NCBI GenBank assembly: GCA_964565715.1
Contig: CAZMGG010000089.1
Span: 1-24,060, forward strand
Direction: 5' to 3'
Length of the DNA: 24,060 nucleotides
Source: CAZMGG01 sp964565715
GTDB lineage: Bacteria; Planctomycetota; UBA1135; UBA2386
The notes under the pieces were generated by a model. The model saw only the letters and a list, made by a program, of their open reading frames with translations. It searched no databases and was not told where the DNA came from. Of the stretch, positions 17,550 to 24,060 are shown piece by piece (position 1 is the stretch's first letter; every line of letters begins with the position of its first letter). Position numbers and translations under genes: made by a program.

Positions 17550-17813
17550 TCAGTTCAGGCGGGCGACCGCGGGCTTCTCGCCGGCCACGATCGGCTTGCG
17601 CTCGGTGCGGCCGACGCCCGACGCGCCCTCGCAGTCCTCGATGAAGATCTCCAGGCTGTCGACCATGTTCTCGACCAGGTGCCGGTCGAGGACGACCTCG
17701 CGGCCGCCCTTGGCGGCGTCCAGCTCGTGCTCCATCAGCCGCGCCAGCAGCTTGACCTGCGCCAGGTGACGGGTGACGAACTTGCCGACGTTGCTCTCGC
17801 TCTTGGCTTCCAT
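17550..17813 (-). CDS. Small protein of unknown function (87 aa) leading the kinase operon
   Basis: I do not recognise this protein. It is mainly helical by pattern: MEAKSESNVGKFVTRHLAQV, then KLLARLMEHELDAAKGGREV and DRHLVENMVDSLEIFIEDCE, ending in a Gly/Arg-rich, probably flexible tail. It has no signal peptide or membrane helix, so it should be cytoplasmic. The gene is well supported by a near-perfect Shine-Dalgarno (GGAGGAG, about 5 nt before the ATG), by codon use and by position. Its stop lies 1 nt before the alternative GTG start and 52 nt before the preferred ATG of the FtsQ-like gene. It is the first gene of the run leading to the kinase and phosphatase and may be an adaptor or kinase substrate, though nothing in the sequence proves it. 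Confidence 0.78.
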   Translation of the reverse strand: MEAKSESNVGKFVTRHLAQVKLLARLMEHELDAAKGGREVVLDRHLVENMVDSLEIFIEDCEGASGVGRTERKPIVAGEKPAVARLN

Positions 17814-17933
17814 GACTGCTCCTCCGGGACGGGATGTCCTCTGGATTTCTTGGGATGGGCGCCGGCGGCGACCGACCGCCAGCGTGGTGGGACCTTGCGA
17901 AACGCTCCCCGCGGGACTCGCGGGACGGGCCGG

Positions 17934-17962
17934 AGCATAGCTGGCGGCAGGGGCGATGGAAG
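17934..17962 (-). promoter_or_regulatory. Candidate promoter for the 87-aa protein/FtsQ/kinase operon
   Basis: The minus strand has CTTCCA, a 17-bp spacer and TATGCT, about 120 nt upstream of the ATG. The -10 box is good and the -35 box poor. It lies in the 225-bp gap shared with the divergent helicase gene. Confidence 0.38.
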
Positions 17963-17996
17963 CGCGCTCCGCCGATCCTGTGCGGCGACGATCGCC

Positions 17997-18014
17997 TGTT
18001 GAAAGTCGTCAACA
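17997..18014. promoter_or_regulatory. Inverted repeat TGTTGA-N6-TCAACA in the divergent gap
   Basis: Two perfect 6-bp arms separated by 6 bp overlap the candidate -35 box of the helicase gene. The arms are A/T-rich for this genome and the spacing suits a dimeric repressor, so it is a possible operator. No regulator is identified. Confidence 0.4.
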
Positions 18015-18026
18015 ACCTGCGATCCT
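17999..18026 (+). promoter_or_regulatory. Candidate promoter of the helicase gene, near-leaderless
   Basis: TTGAAA, a 16-bp spacer and GATCCT end 12 nt before the ATG. Transcription starting 6-8 nt after the -10 box would leave only a few leader bases, and no Shine-Dalgarno is present, so the mRNA may be leaderless. Confidence 0.38.
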
Positions 18027-18038
18027 GCCGCCCTGCCC

Positions 18039-20054
18039 ATGCAGTTCCGCGGCTACTCCCTCAACGCGTTCCAGATCGCCGCCGCCGAAGCGATCGAAGC
18101 CGGCAAGAACGTGCTGCTGGCCGCCCCCACCGGCTCCGGCAAGACCCTGGTCGCCGAGTATGCGATCGAACTGGCGGTGCAGAAGGGCCGCCGGGCGATC
18201 TACACGAGCCCGATCAAGGCGCTGAGCAACCAGAAGTTCCGCGACTTCAAGGCGAGCGGACTGCGGGTCGGCCTGATGACCGGCGACCTCACCATGGATC
18301 CCGACGCGCCGGTGGTGATCATGACCACCGAGATCTTCCGCAACGCGGTGTTCGAGGATCCGGAGCGCTTCCGCGACACCGACTTCGCGATCTTCGACGA
18401 GATCCACTTCCTCGACGACGTCGAGCGCGGCACGGTGTGGGAGGAGAGCCTGCTGTTCGCGCCGCCCCACGTCCGCTTCATCGGCCTCAGCGCCACCATC
18501 CAGAACCTGCCGGAGTTCGGCAACTGGATCCGCTCGGTGCGCGAGCACGACCTGGCGGTCATCGAGCACACGCGACGGCCGGTGCCGCTGTCGCACCGGC
18601 TCTACCACCCGGCCGCCGGCGTGTTCCAGCTGGCCCAGCGCAACCAGGCGCTCCGCCACTTCCAGCGCAGCCGGCAGCGCGACGCCGGCAAGGGCCGGCG
18701 CAACCGCGACCGCAGCGGCCGGGGCCGCGGCGGCCGGGGCCGGCGGTTCGATGCCGGGCCGCGCCCCTACCAGCTCCTGCTCGACGAGCTGCAGCAGCGC
18801 GACCTGCTGCCGCTGCTCTACTTCTGCTTCTCGCGCAAGGAGTGCGAGATCAAGGCCGACCGCAACATGCACCGGCGCCTCCTCGACCGGCGCGAGCGGG
18901 CGCTGATCGAGGACGAGTTCGACGACATCTGCCGCCGCTTCGAGCTGGACGTGACGGCCGACCCGATGCTGCGCGGCATCCTCGGCCGGGCGGTGCAGGG
19001 CGTCGGCTACCACCACGCCGGCATGCTGCCGATCCACAAGGAGGTGGTCGAGCGCCTGTTCACCAGCGGCCGCCTGAAGATGCTGTTCACCACCGAGACC
19101 TTCGCGCTCGGCATCAACATGCCCGCCCGCACGGTGGTGTTCGACCTGCTGCGCAAGTTCGACGGCGTCAGCATGGACTACATGCGCGCCCGCGACTACC
19201 TGCAGATGGCCGGGCGCGCCGGCCGCCAGGGCCTCGACCGCAGCGGTCTCGTCATCTCCATCCTGGAGGACGAGGACCTGCAGGAGGCGCCGCTCAGCCG
19301 CTACCACAGCGGCAAGGTCGAGCCGATCACCTCGCGCTTCAACATGTCGTACAGCACCGTGCTCAACCTGTACGACCGGATGGGCAGCGGCCTGCTCGAC
19401 GCCTACGACCGCAGCTTCGCCGCCTTCCAGGCCCAGAAGGGCGGCCGGAAGGCGCGCGAGAAGAAGCGGCAGGCCGCCCGCGCCGCCCTGATCACCCGGA
19501 TCCATGTGCTGCGGCAGGCCGGCTACATGGACGAGCAGGGCATCCTCGACCGCGGCCGCGTGGCGCAGAAGATCAACGGCTACGAGATCCAGGTGGCCGA
19601 GCTGCTGTTCAGCGGCGTGCTGGAACGGATGGACCTGCACCAGCTGGCGCAGACCTTCGCCGCCCTGGTGCACGAAGAACGCCGATCCGCCGAGGCCCGG
19701 CACGCCCGCCGCCGCGAGCAGGGACCGCTGATGGCGGAGGTGGCGGCGGCGGTGGCCCGCTTCACCGTGATCGAGCAGCAGCACGGCATCGCCGACACGA
19801 TCAAGGAGCCGGACTTCGGCATCGCGCCGACCATCGACGCCTGGAGCCACGGCGGCTCGATCGACGACCTGGAGCGGCTCAGCCACTCGGACGCCGGCGA
19901 CGTGGTCCGCACCATGCGCATGGCGATCCAGATGATGCGCCAGCTCCGCTCGGTGCTGCCGCGGGACTACGGGCTGGGCAGCCGCCTCGACGAGGCGGTG
20001 GTGGCGATCAACCGCGACGTGGTCGACGCCAAGCGGCAGTTCGAGCTGGGCTGA
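18039..20054 (+). CDS. Ski2/Mtr4-like DExH-box RNA helicase
   Basis: This 671-residue superfamily 2 helicase is most like Ski2/Mtr4-type RNA helicases by motif. Motif I is APTGSGKT (29-36), Ia TSPIKALSNQKFRDF (56-70), then GDLTMDPDAPVVIMTTEI (82-99). Motif II is DEIH (120-123) and III is SAT (151-153). The second RecA domain has YHHAGMLPIHKEVVERLF, TTETFALGINMPARTVVF and the motif VI QMAGRAGRQGLD. The C-terminal third is helical and ends in a DSHCT-like region (EQQHGIADTIKEPDFGIAPT, ... AIQMMRQLRSVLP). A basic RG-rich insertion (about 203-240, RGRGGRGRR) sits between the two RecA domains and may bind RNA. I infer a role in RNA unwinding or decay. It is the only plus-strand gene here, with its own promoter region. 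Confidence 0.94.
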   Translation: MQFRGYSLNAFQIAAAEAIEAGKNVLLAAPTGSGKTLVAEYAIELAVQKGRRAIYTSPIKALSNQKFRDFKASGLRVGLMTGDLTMDPDAPVVIMTTEIFRNAVFEDPERFRDTDFAIFDEIHFLDDVERGTVWEESLLFAPPHVRFIGLSATIQNLPEFGNWIRSVREHDLAVIEHTRRPVPLSHRLYHPAAGVFQLAQRNQALRHFQRSRQRDAGKGRRNRDRSGRGRGGRGRRFDAGPRPYQLLLDELQQRDLLPLLYFCFSRKECEIKADRNMHRRLLDRRERALIEDEFDDICRRFELDVTADPMLRGILGRAVQGVGYHHAGMLPIHKEVVERLFTSGRLKMLFTTETFALGINMPARTVVFDLLRKFDGVSMDYMRARDYLQMAGRAGRQGLDRSGLVISILEDEDLQEAPLSRYHSGKVEPITSRFNMSYSTVLNLYDRMGSGLLDAYDRSFAAFQAQKGGRKAREKKRQAARAALITRIHVLRQAGYMDEQGILDRGRVAQKINGYEIQVAELLFSGVLERMDLHQLAQTFAALVHEERRSAEARHARRREQGPLMAEVAAAVARFTVIEQQHGIADTIKEPDFGIAPTIDAWSHGGSIDDLERLSHSDAGDVVRTMRMAIQMMRQLRSVLPRDYGLGSRLDEAVVAINRDVVDAKRQFELG

Positions 20055-20086
20055 GTTCCCGCCGCCCGGCTCACGGGCCGCCCAGC
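20045..20086. terminator. Nested hairpin at the convergent gene ends
   Basis: An outer 7-bp stem (GCTGGGC 20045-20051, GCCCAGC 20080-20086) encloses a second 5-bp stem (GCCCG 20064-20068, CGGGC 20074-20078) with a 5-base loop. It covers both stop codons of the converging helicase and dioxygenase genes, so it would fold in both transcripts and could end transcription in both directions. There is no T tract. Confidence 0.45.
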
Positions 20087-20931
20087 ACGGTCGGGAAGAA
20101 CGGTCCGGCCACCGGCGCGCCGGCGGGCAGCGGCGGCACGCCCGCCAGCAGGGGCGCGCTGCCGTCGGCCACCCGCACGTGGCCGCCCAGGTAGTTGAGC
20201 ACCACCGCCCGCCGCCAGCGATCGGTGCGGTTCGGCCCGCTGCCGTGCAGCGTGTGGCTGTGGTGGATGGTCGCCTGTCCGGCCCGCAGCGGTGCGGCCA
20301 CCGGCCGCCAGTCGGCGTCCGGCGGCAGCAGCGGCCGGATCGCCTCCAGCCCGGCATCGAACGGCACCTTCGGCAGCAGCCCCCAGCGGTGGCTGCCCGG
20401 CACGAACCGGACGCAGCCGTTGTCCTCGTCGGCGTCGTCGAGCATCACGTTGACGGTGATGTGGCAGGGCGGCGCGGTGCGCGTCCAGTAGGAGTAGTCC
20501 TGGTGCCAGGGCACCACGCCGGGATGCCGCGGCGGCTTGGCGAAGACCTGGTCGTGCCAGAAGCGCAGGTGGTCGACGCCGAGCAGTTGCGCGGCCGGCA
20601 CCGTCGCCGCGCGGTGATGGACCAGACCGTGCAGCACCTCGCTGACCAGCCAGCCGCCGAGGAAGTGGCACACCACCTCCGCCGGCCGCTGCCGGAACGC
20701 GCCCTCCACCTCGTAGAGGCGCGGCGCCAGCCGTTCCAGGTCGGCGACGATCCGATCCACCTCGGCCCGCACCGCGGCGAGCTGCAGCGGGTCCAGCACC
20801 GGCACGCCGGTGACGAAGCCGTCGCGGGCGAAGGCCGTGACCGTGGCCGCGTCGAGGCGGAGACCGGCCGGATCACCGGCCGTGGCGAACGGGCCGGCGC
20901 TGGGACGATCGGCGGGCGGGGGCAGGAGCAT
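20071..20931 (-). CDS. Phytanoyl-CoA dioxygenase (PhyH) family protein
   Basis: This is a predicted Fe(II)/2-oxoglutarate-dependent oxygenase of 286 residues; the family hydroxylates varied small molecules, and the substrate cannot be read from sequence. The metal facial triad is visible: H143-x-D145 in VPWHQDYSYW and the distal histidine H229 in HHSHTLHGSGPN. The arginine that would hold 2-oxoglutarate follows at R240/R241 (RWRRAVVLNYLGG). Other family features are LRFWHDQVFAKPP (122-134), LDDADEDNGCVRFVPGSHRWG (164-184) and PLRAGQATIHHS. The N-terminal 25 residues are Pro/Ala-rich. No Shine-Dalgarno is seen. It ends 16 bp from the convergent helicase and starts 35 bp after the secreted-protein gene, with which it may be co-transcribed; I see no functional link. 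Confidence 0.91.
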   Translation of the reverse strand: MLLPPPADRPSAGPFATAGDPAGLRLDAATVTAFARDGFVTGVPVLDPLQLAAVRAEVDRIVADLERLAPRLYEVEGAFRQRPAEVVCHFLGGWLVSEVLHGLVHHRAATVPAAQLLGVDHLRFWHDQVFAKPPRHPGVVPWHQDYSYWTRTAPPCHITVNVMLDDADEDNGCVRFVPGSHRWGLLPKVPFDAGLEAIRPLLPPDADWRPVAAPLRAGQATIHHSHTLHGSGPNRTDRWRRAVVLNYLGGHVRVADGSAPLLAGVPPLPAGAPVAGPFFPTVLGGP

Positions 20932-20966
20932 GGCCGGACCAGCGGCATGCTAGTGCGGCCACGGCG

Positions 20967-22130
20967 TCACTTCACGCCGACCTGCAGCCGCACCGCCGCG
21001 GTGTGGCTGGCCACGCCGCCGGGGCCGTTCACGTCCAGCACCAGCCACTGCGCGTACAGGGCCAGCCCGGCGAGCGCCGGGTTCGGCGGCAGGGCGAAGT
21101 ACTGCGTCGCGTCGCCGTTGCCGTCGCTGACGTGGAACAGCGTCACCAGGCCGTTCGGGTCGACCAGCATCGTCAGCGCGTAGAACGGCACCCGCGCTGG
21201 CGCCAGGTTGGCCAGCACCGCCGCCAGCGACCACGGCGCGCCGTGCCGCATCTGCACCGCGAAGGCCCGGCTCGCCGCCGGATCCACCAGCGGTGGCCCG
21301 ATCGCCTCGATCGCCGGCCCGCCGAAGGTGCCGCCGGCGCCGGGACCGTAGTGCTCCACCAGCGGTGGCCTGGTCAGCGGCTCGTTGCAGGTGAGCCAGC
21401 CGGTGAAGGTCGCGCGCTCGCCCGGCGGCAGCGTCCGCAGGCGCCACTGGAAGGCGCCGGTGTAGTCGCCGGACCCGAACGGCGGCAGCCGGTTGGCGAG
21501 ATCGACGATGCCGGCCCCCGACGCCAGCCCGAGGTTCTGGCCGTTGTAGCCGCCGATGTCGGACCGGTCGGGTTGCACCGCGCGGTGCCGCACCACCGTG
21601 CCGCACGGATCGGTGATCACGTGCTCGCTGCCGCTGCCGGTGGCCGAATCCAGCCCGGAGCCGCACACGTCGACGTCGGCGTAGTGGAACACGCTGACCC
21701 GCAGCGGCATGGCCGTGCGGTTGATCATGGTCAGCCGCGCCACCACGGCGCCGGCCGTCGGGCCGGTGCGGAAGACATCGATCACCAGTTCGGCGCGCAG
21801 CAGGCCGCGGCCCTCGACGTCGGCCCACGTCACCTCCAGCCGGGTGCCGTTCTGCATGCGGCTGGCAGTGCCGTCGTTGCGCAGCGGCCGCGCCCGGGCA
21901 TCGCCTTCCACCAGGTAGTACCAGCCGTGCTGGTAGAGGTGATCCTGGCCGGCGACGCCGTCGCACCGCAGGTCGCCCTCCCAGGTCTGCACGGTGGACG
22001 TGCCGATCGCCTGCTGGGTGTAGGCCAGGTTGCCGTCCTGGACGGTGGCGAGGTTGTGGATCTGGGCCTGCAGCCCGGCGGCGGGCAGAAGGGTGGCCAG
22101 AACGACGAGAGCCGATCGCTGCGTTGCCAT
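20967..22130 (-). CDS. Secreted protein of unknown function
   Basis: This 387-residue protein has a clear signal peptide (MATQRSALVVLATLLPAAGL, likely cleavage after LQAQ). I recognise no enzyme motif. The body is beta-rich, with Gly/Asp/Thr/Asn-rich turns typical of extracellular beta-sandwiches (for example HYADVDVCGSGLDSATGSGS and LRTLPPGERATFTGWLTCNE), and a few cysteines (C61, C160, C180 and C253, approximately) could pair. The C-terminal 70 residues (LTMLVDPNGLVTLFHVSDGN, then YFALPPNPALAGLALYAQWL, LDVNGPGGVASHTAAVRLQV) resemble a C-terminal module I recall from planctomycetal secreted proteins; this rests on memory, not a search. The ATG has a plausible GGGGGA upstream; a GTG five codons earlier is possible. 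It lies 90 bp after nadK, separated by a G/C palindrome. Confidence 0.85.
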   Translation of the reverse strand: MATQRSALVVLATLLPAAGLQAQIHNLATVQDGNLAYTQQAIGTSTVQTWEGDLRCDGVAGQDHLYQHGWYYLVEGDARARPLRNDGTASRMQNGTRLEVTWADVEGRGLLRAELVIDVFRTGPTAGAVVARLTMINRTAMPLRVSVFHYADVDVCGSGLDSATGSGSEHVITDPCGTVVRHRAVQPDRSDIGGYNGQNLGLASGAGIVDLANRLPPFGSGDYTGAFQWRLRTLPPGERATFTGWLTCNEPLTRPPLVEHYGPGAGGTFGGPAIEAIGPPLVDPAASRAFAVQMRHGAPWSLAAVLANLAPARVPFYALTMLVDPNGLVTLFHVSDGNGDATQYFALPPNPALAGLALYAQWLVLDVNGPGGVASHTAAVRLQVGVK

Positions 22131-22153
22131 GGTGGATTCCCCCACACCTCATC

Positions 22154-22181
22154 GGCCCGCGCGCGGCGCGCGCTGCAGGCC
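22154..22181. terminator. G/C palindrome between nadK and the secreted-protein gene
   Basis: GCGCGCG-G-CGCGCGC (22159-22173) is a perfect 15-base palindrome around one central base, flanked by GGCC on both sides (22154-22157 and 22178-22181). It lies about 40 nt after the nadK stop and could form a strong hairpin in the transcript. No U tract; the function as terminator is inferred. Confidence 0.35.
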
Positions 22182-22220
22182 CGACGCAGCCGCCCATGCC
22201 ACCGCCGGGACGCCGCCGCC

Positions 22221-23069
22221 TCAGCCGCCGCGCGGCGGATCGGCGAAGCCGAACTTGGCGCGCAGCACCCGCAGGAAGTGGTCACGGTCCGGCACCAGCT
22301 GGCGGAAGCGCACCTCGGCGGGCCGCAGCCGGGCGACGGCGCCGGCGGGCAGCTGCAGCATCACCTGGCCGTCGATCTGGAAGTGGCAGAACGGCCGCTC
22401 GGCGGTGTCCAGCACCTCGACGTCGAGCCCCTGGCCGAGGCCGAGCACGAACGGCCGGGCGTTGAGCGTGTGCGAGCAGAGCGGCGTCAGCACCAGCGCG
22501 TCGAGGCCCGGCGCCACCACCGGTCCGCCGGCGGACAGGCTGTAGGCGGTCGAGCCGGTGGCGGTGGCCACCACCAGCCCGTCGCCGCGGTAGGTGGCGA
22601 TGTCGGCGCCGCCGGGCTGGCGCGCGCGCAGGGTGATCATGCCGCCGGTGGCCGAACGGCTGACCACGCCGTCGTTCAGGCAGAGGATCGGCTCGCCGGT
22701 GGCAACGCCGCCCTCCAGGGCCTCGGCCCACAGCAAGAGCCGCGCCTCCTCGTGCAGTTCGCCGCGCAGCGCCAGTTCGGCGGCGTGGCGGGCGCGGTCG
22801 GCCTCGAACGCGGTCAGGAAGCCGAGCCGGCCGAGGTTGAGGCCGAGCGTCGGCCGCTGGTGCAGGCCCATGCGGCGGGCGGCGGCCAGCAGCGAGCCGT
22901 CGCCGCCGAAGACGATGACCAGGTCGGCCTCGCGCTCGGCCAGGGACGAGTCGCGGTCGGTGACCGCCTCGGCCTGCACGCCGCGGCCATGCAGCCAGTG
23001 CACGAAGTCGGCGACCCGCTGCCGGGCGCCGCCCTTCCGCTCGTCACCCAGCACCAGGACCCTGGTCAT
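22221..23069 (-). CDS. nadK: NAD kinase
   Basis: NadK phosphorylates NAD to NADP. The 282-residue length and all family motifs fit. GGDGS is at 55-59 (with the preceding VIVF). NLGRLGFLT is at 78-86 and LND at 131-133. The glycine-rich GDGLVVATATGSTAYSLSAG is at 162-181. LTPLCSHTLNARP is at 194-206, and FQIDGQ lies near the C terminus. The ATG (MTRVLVLG) starts the Rossmann-like strand, so no upstream extension is needed. It follows dxs by 22 bp on the same strand, and co-transcription is likely. In many bacteria dxs and nadK are close neighbours, usually with tlyA and recN, which are not seen here. No Shine-Dalgarno is obvious. Confidence 0.97.
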   Translation of the reverse strand: MTRVLVLGDERKGGARQRVADFVHWLHGRGVQAEAVTDRDSSLAEREADLVIVFGGDGSLLAAARRMGLHQRPTLGLNLGRLGFLTAFEADRARHAAELALRGELHEEARLLLWAEALEGGVATGEPILCLNDGVVSRSATGGMITLRARQPGGADIATYRGDGLVVATATGSTAYSLSAGGPVVAPGLDALVLTPLCSHTLNARPFVLGLGQGLDVEVLDTAERPFCHFQIDGQVMLQLPAGAVARLRPAEVRFRQLVPDRDHFLRVLRAKFGFADPPRGG

Positions 23070-23085
23070 CGGGTTCCGGAGTCGA

Positions 23086-23100
23086 CGGCGCCTAGCGCCG
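23086..23100 (-). other. Small hairpin with the dxs stop codon in its loop
   Basis: CGGCGC and GCGCCG arms (6 bp, perfect) enclose a 3-base loop that is exactly the TAG stop of dxs. It lies between dxs and nadK. It may be chance, or may influence termination and coupling to nadK. Confidence 0.4.
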
Positions 23101-24060
23101 CGCCGGCGCCGGCGCCCGGCTCAGGAAGCGCCCCGCCACGTGCTGCGCCGTGAGGCCGGTGTGCTCCAGGACCTGGCCCCGGCTCATGTGCTCGAGGATC
23201 GCGTCGGGGACGCCCATCACCTGCACCCGGGCCCGGCTGCCGCCGTGGGCAGCGATGCACTCCAGCACCGCCGAACCGAAGCCGCCCATGCTGGCGTGGT
23301 CCTCCAGGGTCACCACCTGGTCGTGCCGTTCGCACACCGCCATCACGCCCGCCTCGTCGATCGGCTTGGCGAAGCGGCCGTTCTGCACCTCGATGCGCAC
23401 GCCCTTCTTCTCCAGCAGCGACGCCGCCTCCAGCGCGGTCTGCACCATGTGGCCGTAGGCGATGATGGCGCCGTCCTTGCCGTCGCGGAGCTGCTCCATG
23501 CGGCCCAGCTCGATCGGCTGCCGGCGGCCGTGCCAGCCGAGCAGTTCGCCGTGGGCCGGCGCCGTGCCGCGGGCGTAGCGGATCCCGCTCGGACCCGGCA
23601 GGCCGAGCGCGAACTCCATCATCTCGAACAGCTCCGGGCCGTCCTTCGGCGCCATCAGCACGATGCCCGGCAGGCAGCGCAGGTAGGCGATGTCGTAGAG
23701 GCCGTTGTGCGTCGCGCCGTCCTCGCCGACGAGCCCGGCGCGGTCCATCGCGAACACCACCGGCAGCTTCTGCAGCACGACCTCCTGGAACACCTGGTCG
23801 TAGCCGCGCTGCAGGAACGTCGAGTAGATGGCGCAGATCGGCCGCATGCCGCTGGTCGCCATGCCCGACGCCATCGCCACCGCGTGCTGTTCGGCGATGC
23901 CGGCGTCGACGAAGCGCTCGGGGAAACGATCGCGGAACTCCATCAGGCCGGTGCCGTCGGGCATCGCCGCGGTGATCGCGACCACGCGCGGATCCTGTTC
24001 GGCGAGCTGCTGCATGCCCTCGCCGAACCACTCGGTCCACGAACGGCCCGGCTTCGAGAC
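23092..24060 (-). CDS. dxs: 1-deoxy-D-xylulose-5-phosphate synthase, 3' part
   Basis: DXS condenses pyruvate and glyceraldehyde-3-phosphate with thiamine diphosphate in the first step of the MEP isoprenoid pathway. Only the last 322 residues are present; the gene continues off the right edge, where the upstream codons (SKPGRSWTEWFGEGMQQLAE) stay in frame. The pyrimidine-binding transketolase domain is clear: FVDAGIAEQHAVAMASGMA with the activating glutamate in EQH, then DRAGLVGEDGATHNGLYDIA, the DXS signature. The C-terminal domain follows (AIIAYGHMVQTALEAASLLE, LEDHASMGGFGSAV). The internal ATG at MQQLAEQ is not the start. It ends 22 bp before nadK. No deviation from the family is seen in the portion present. 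Confidence 0.97.
   Translation of the reverse strand, partial: VSKPGRSWTEWFGEGMQQLAEQDPRVVAITAAMPDGTGLMEFRDRFPERFVDAGIAEQHAVAMASGMATSGMRPICAIYSTFLQRGYDQVFQEVVLQKLPVVFAMDRAGLVGEDGATHNGLYDIAYLRCLPGIVLMAPKDGPELFEMMEFALGLPGPSGIRYARGTAPAHGELLGWHGRRQPIELGRMEQLRDGKDGAIIAYGHMVQTALEAASLLEKKGVRIEVQNGRFAKPIDEAGVMAVCERHDQVVTLEDHASMGGFGSAVLECIAAHGGSRARVQVMGVPDAILEHMSRGQVLEHTGLTAQHVAGRFLSRAPAPARR

Overview
The window comes from a very GC-rich bacterium and fits the Planctomycetota best; this is an inference without a database search. The supporting signs are a very large membrane Ser/Thr kinase with a sulfatase-modifying-factor (FGE/SUMF1)-like fold outside the membrane, a small excisionase/MerR-like HTH protein with a C-terminal membrane helix, a secreted protein ending in a segment I associate with planctomycetal secreted proteins, and few clear Shine-Dalgarno sites. 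Third codon positions are almost all G or C, so long open frames exist opposite nearly every gene. I judged these to be shadows.

Layout. Nineteen genes are supported, and all but one lie on the minus strand, so transcription runs from right to left. At the right edge are the 3' part of dxs and nadK, then a secreted protein of unknown function and a phytanoyl-CoA-dioxygenase-type enzyme. The only plus-strand gene, a Ski2/Mtr4-like DExH helicase (18039-20054), converges on the dioxygenase gene with 16 bp between stops. It diverges from the next minus-strand run.

That run (17813 down to 10289) is the most interesting part. It holds an 87-residue protein, an FtsQ/DivIB-like protein, a 1423-residue kinase, a lipoprotein and a PP2C phosphatase. 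The last four are joined by 1-4 nt stop/start overlaps. It reads as one translationally coupled phospho-signalling operon that includes a division-type membrane protein. Next come a PilC/GspF-type membrane protein, an orphan sensor histidine kinase, a short secreted protein, the HTH-membrane protein and a Pal/OmpA-type lipoprotein.

The left end is a second FGE-like lipoprotein coupled to rsmA, followed by dnaG and the 5' part of rpoD (a macromolecular-synthesis arrangement: rRNA dimethylation, primase, housekeeping sigma factor).

No tRNA, rRNA, insertion sequence, integrase or CRISPR array was seen. No intergenic stretch exceeds 300 bp. The longest is the 262-bp rsmA-dnaG gap, which may carry a promoter and a long dnaG leader. 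The region looks like ordinary chromosome with a lineage-specific signalling block.
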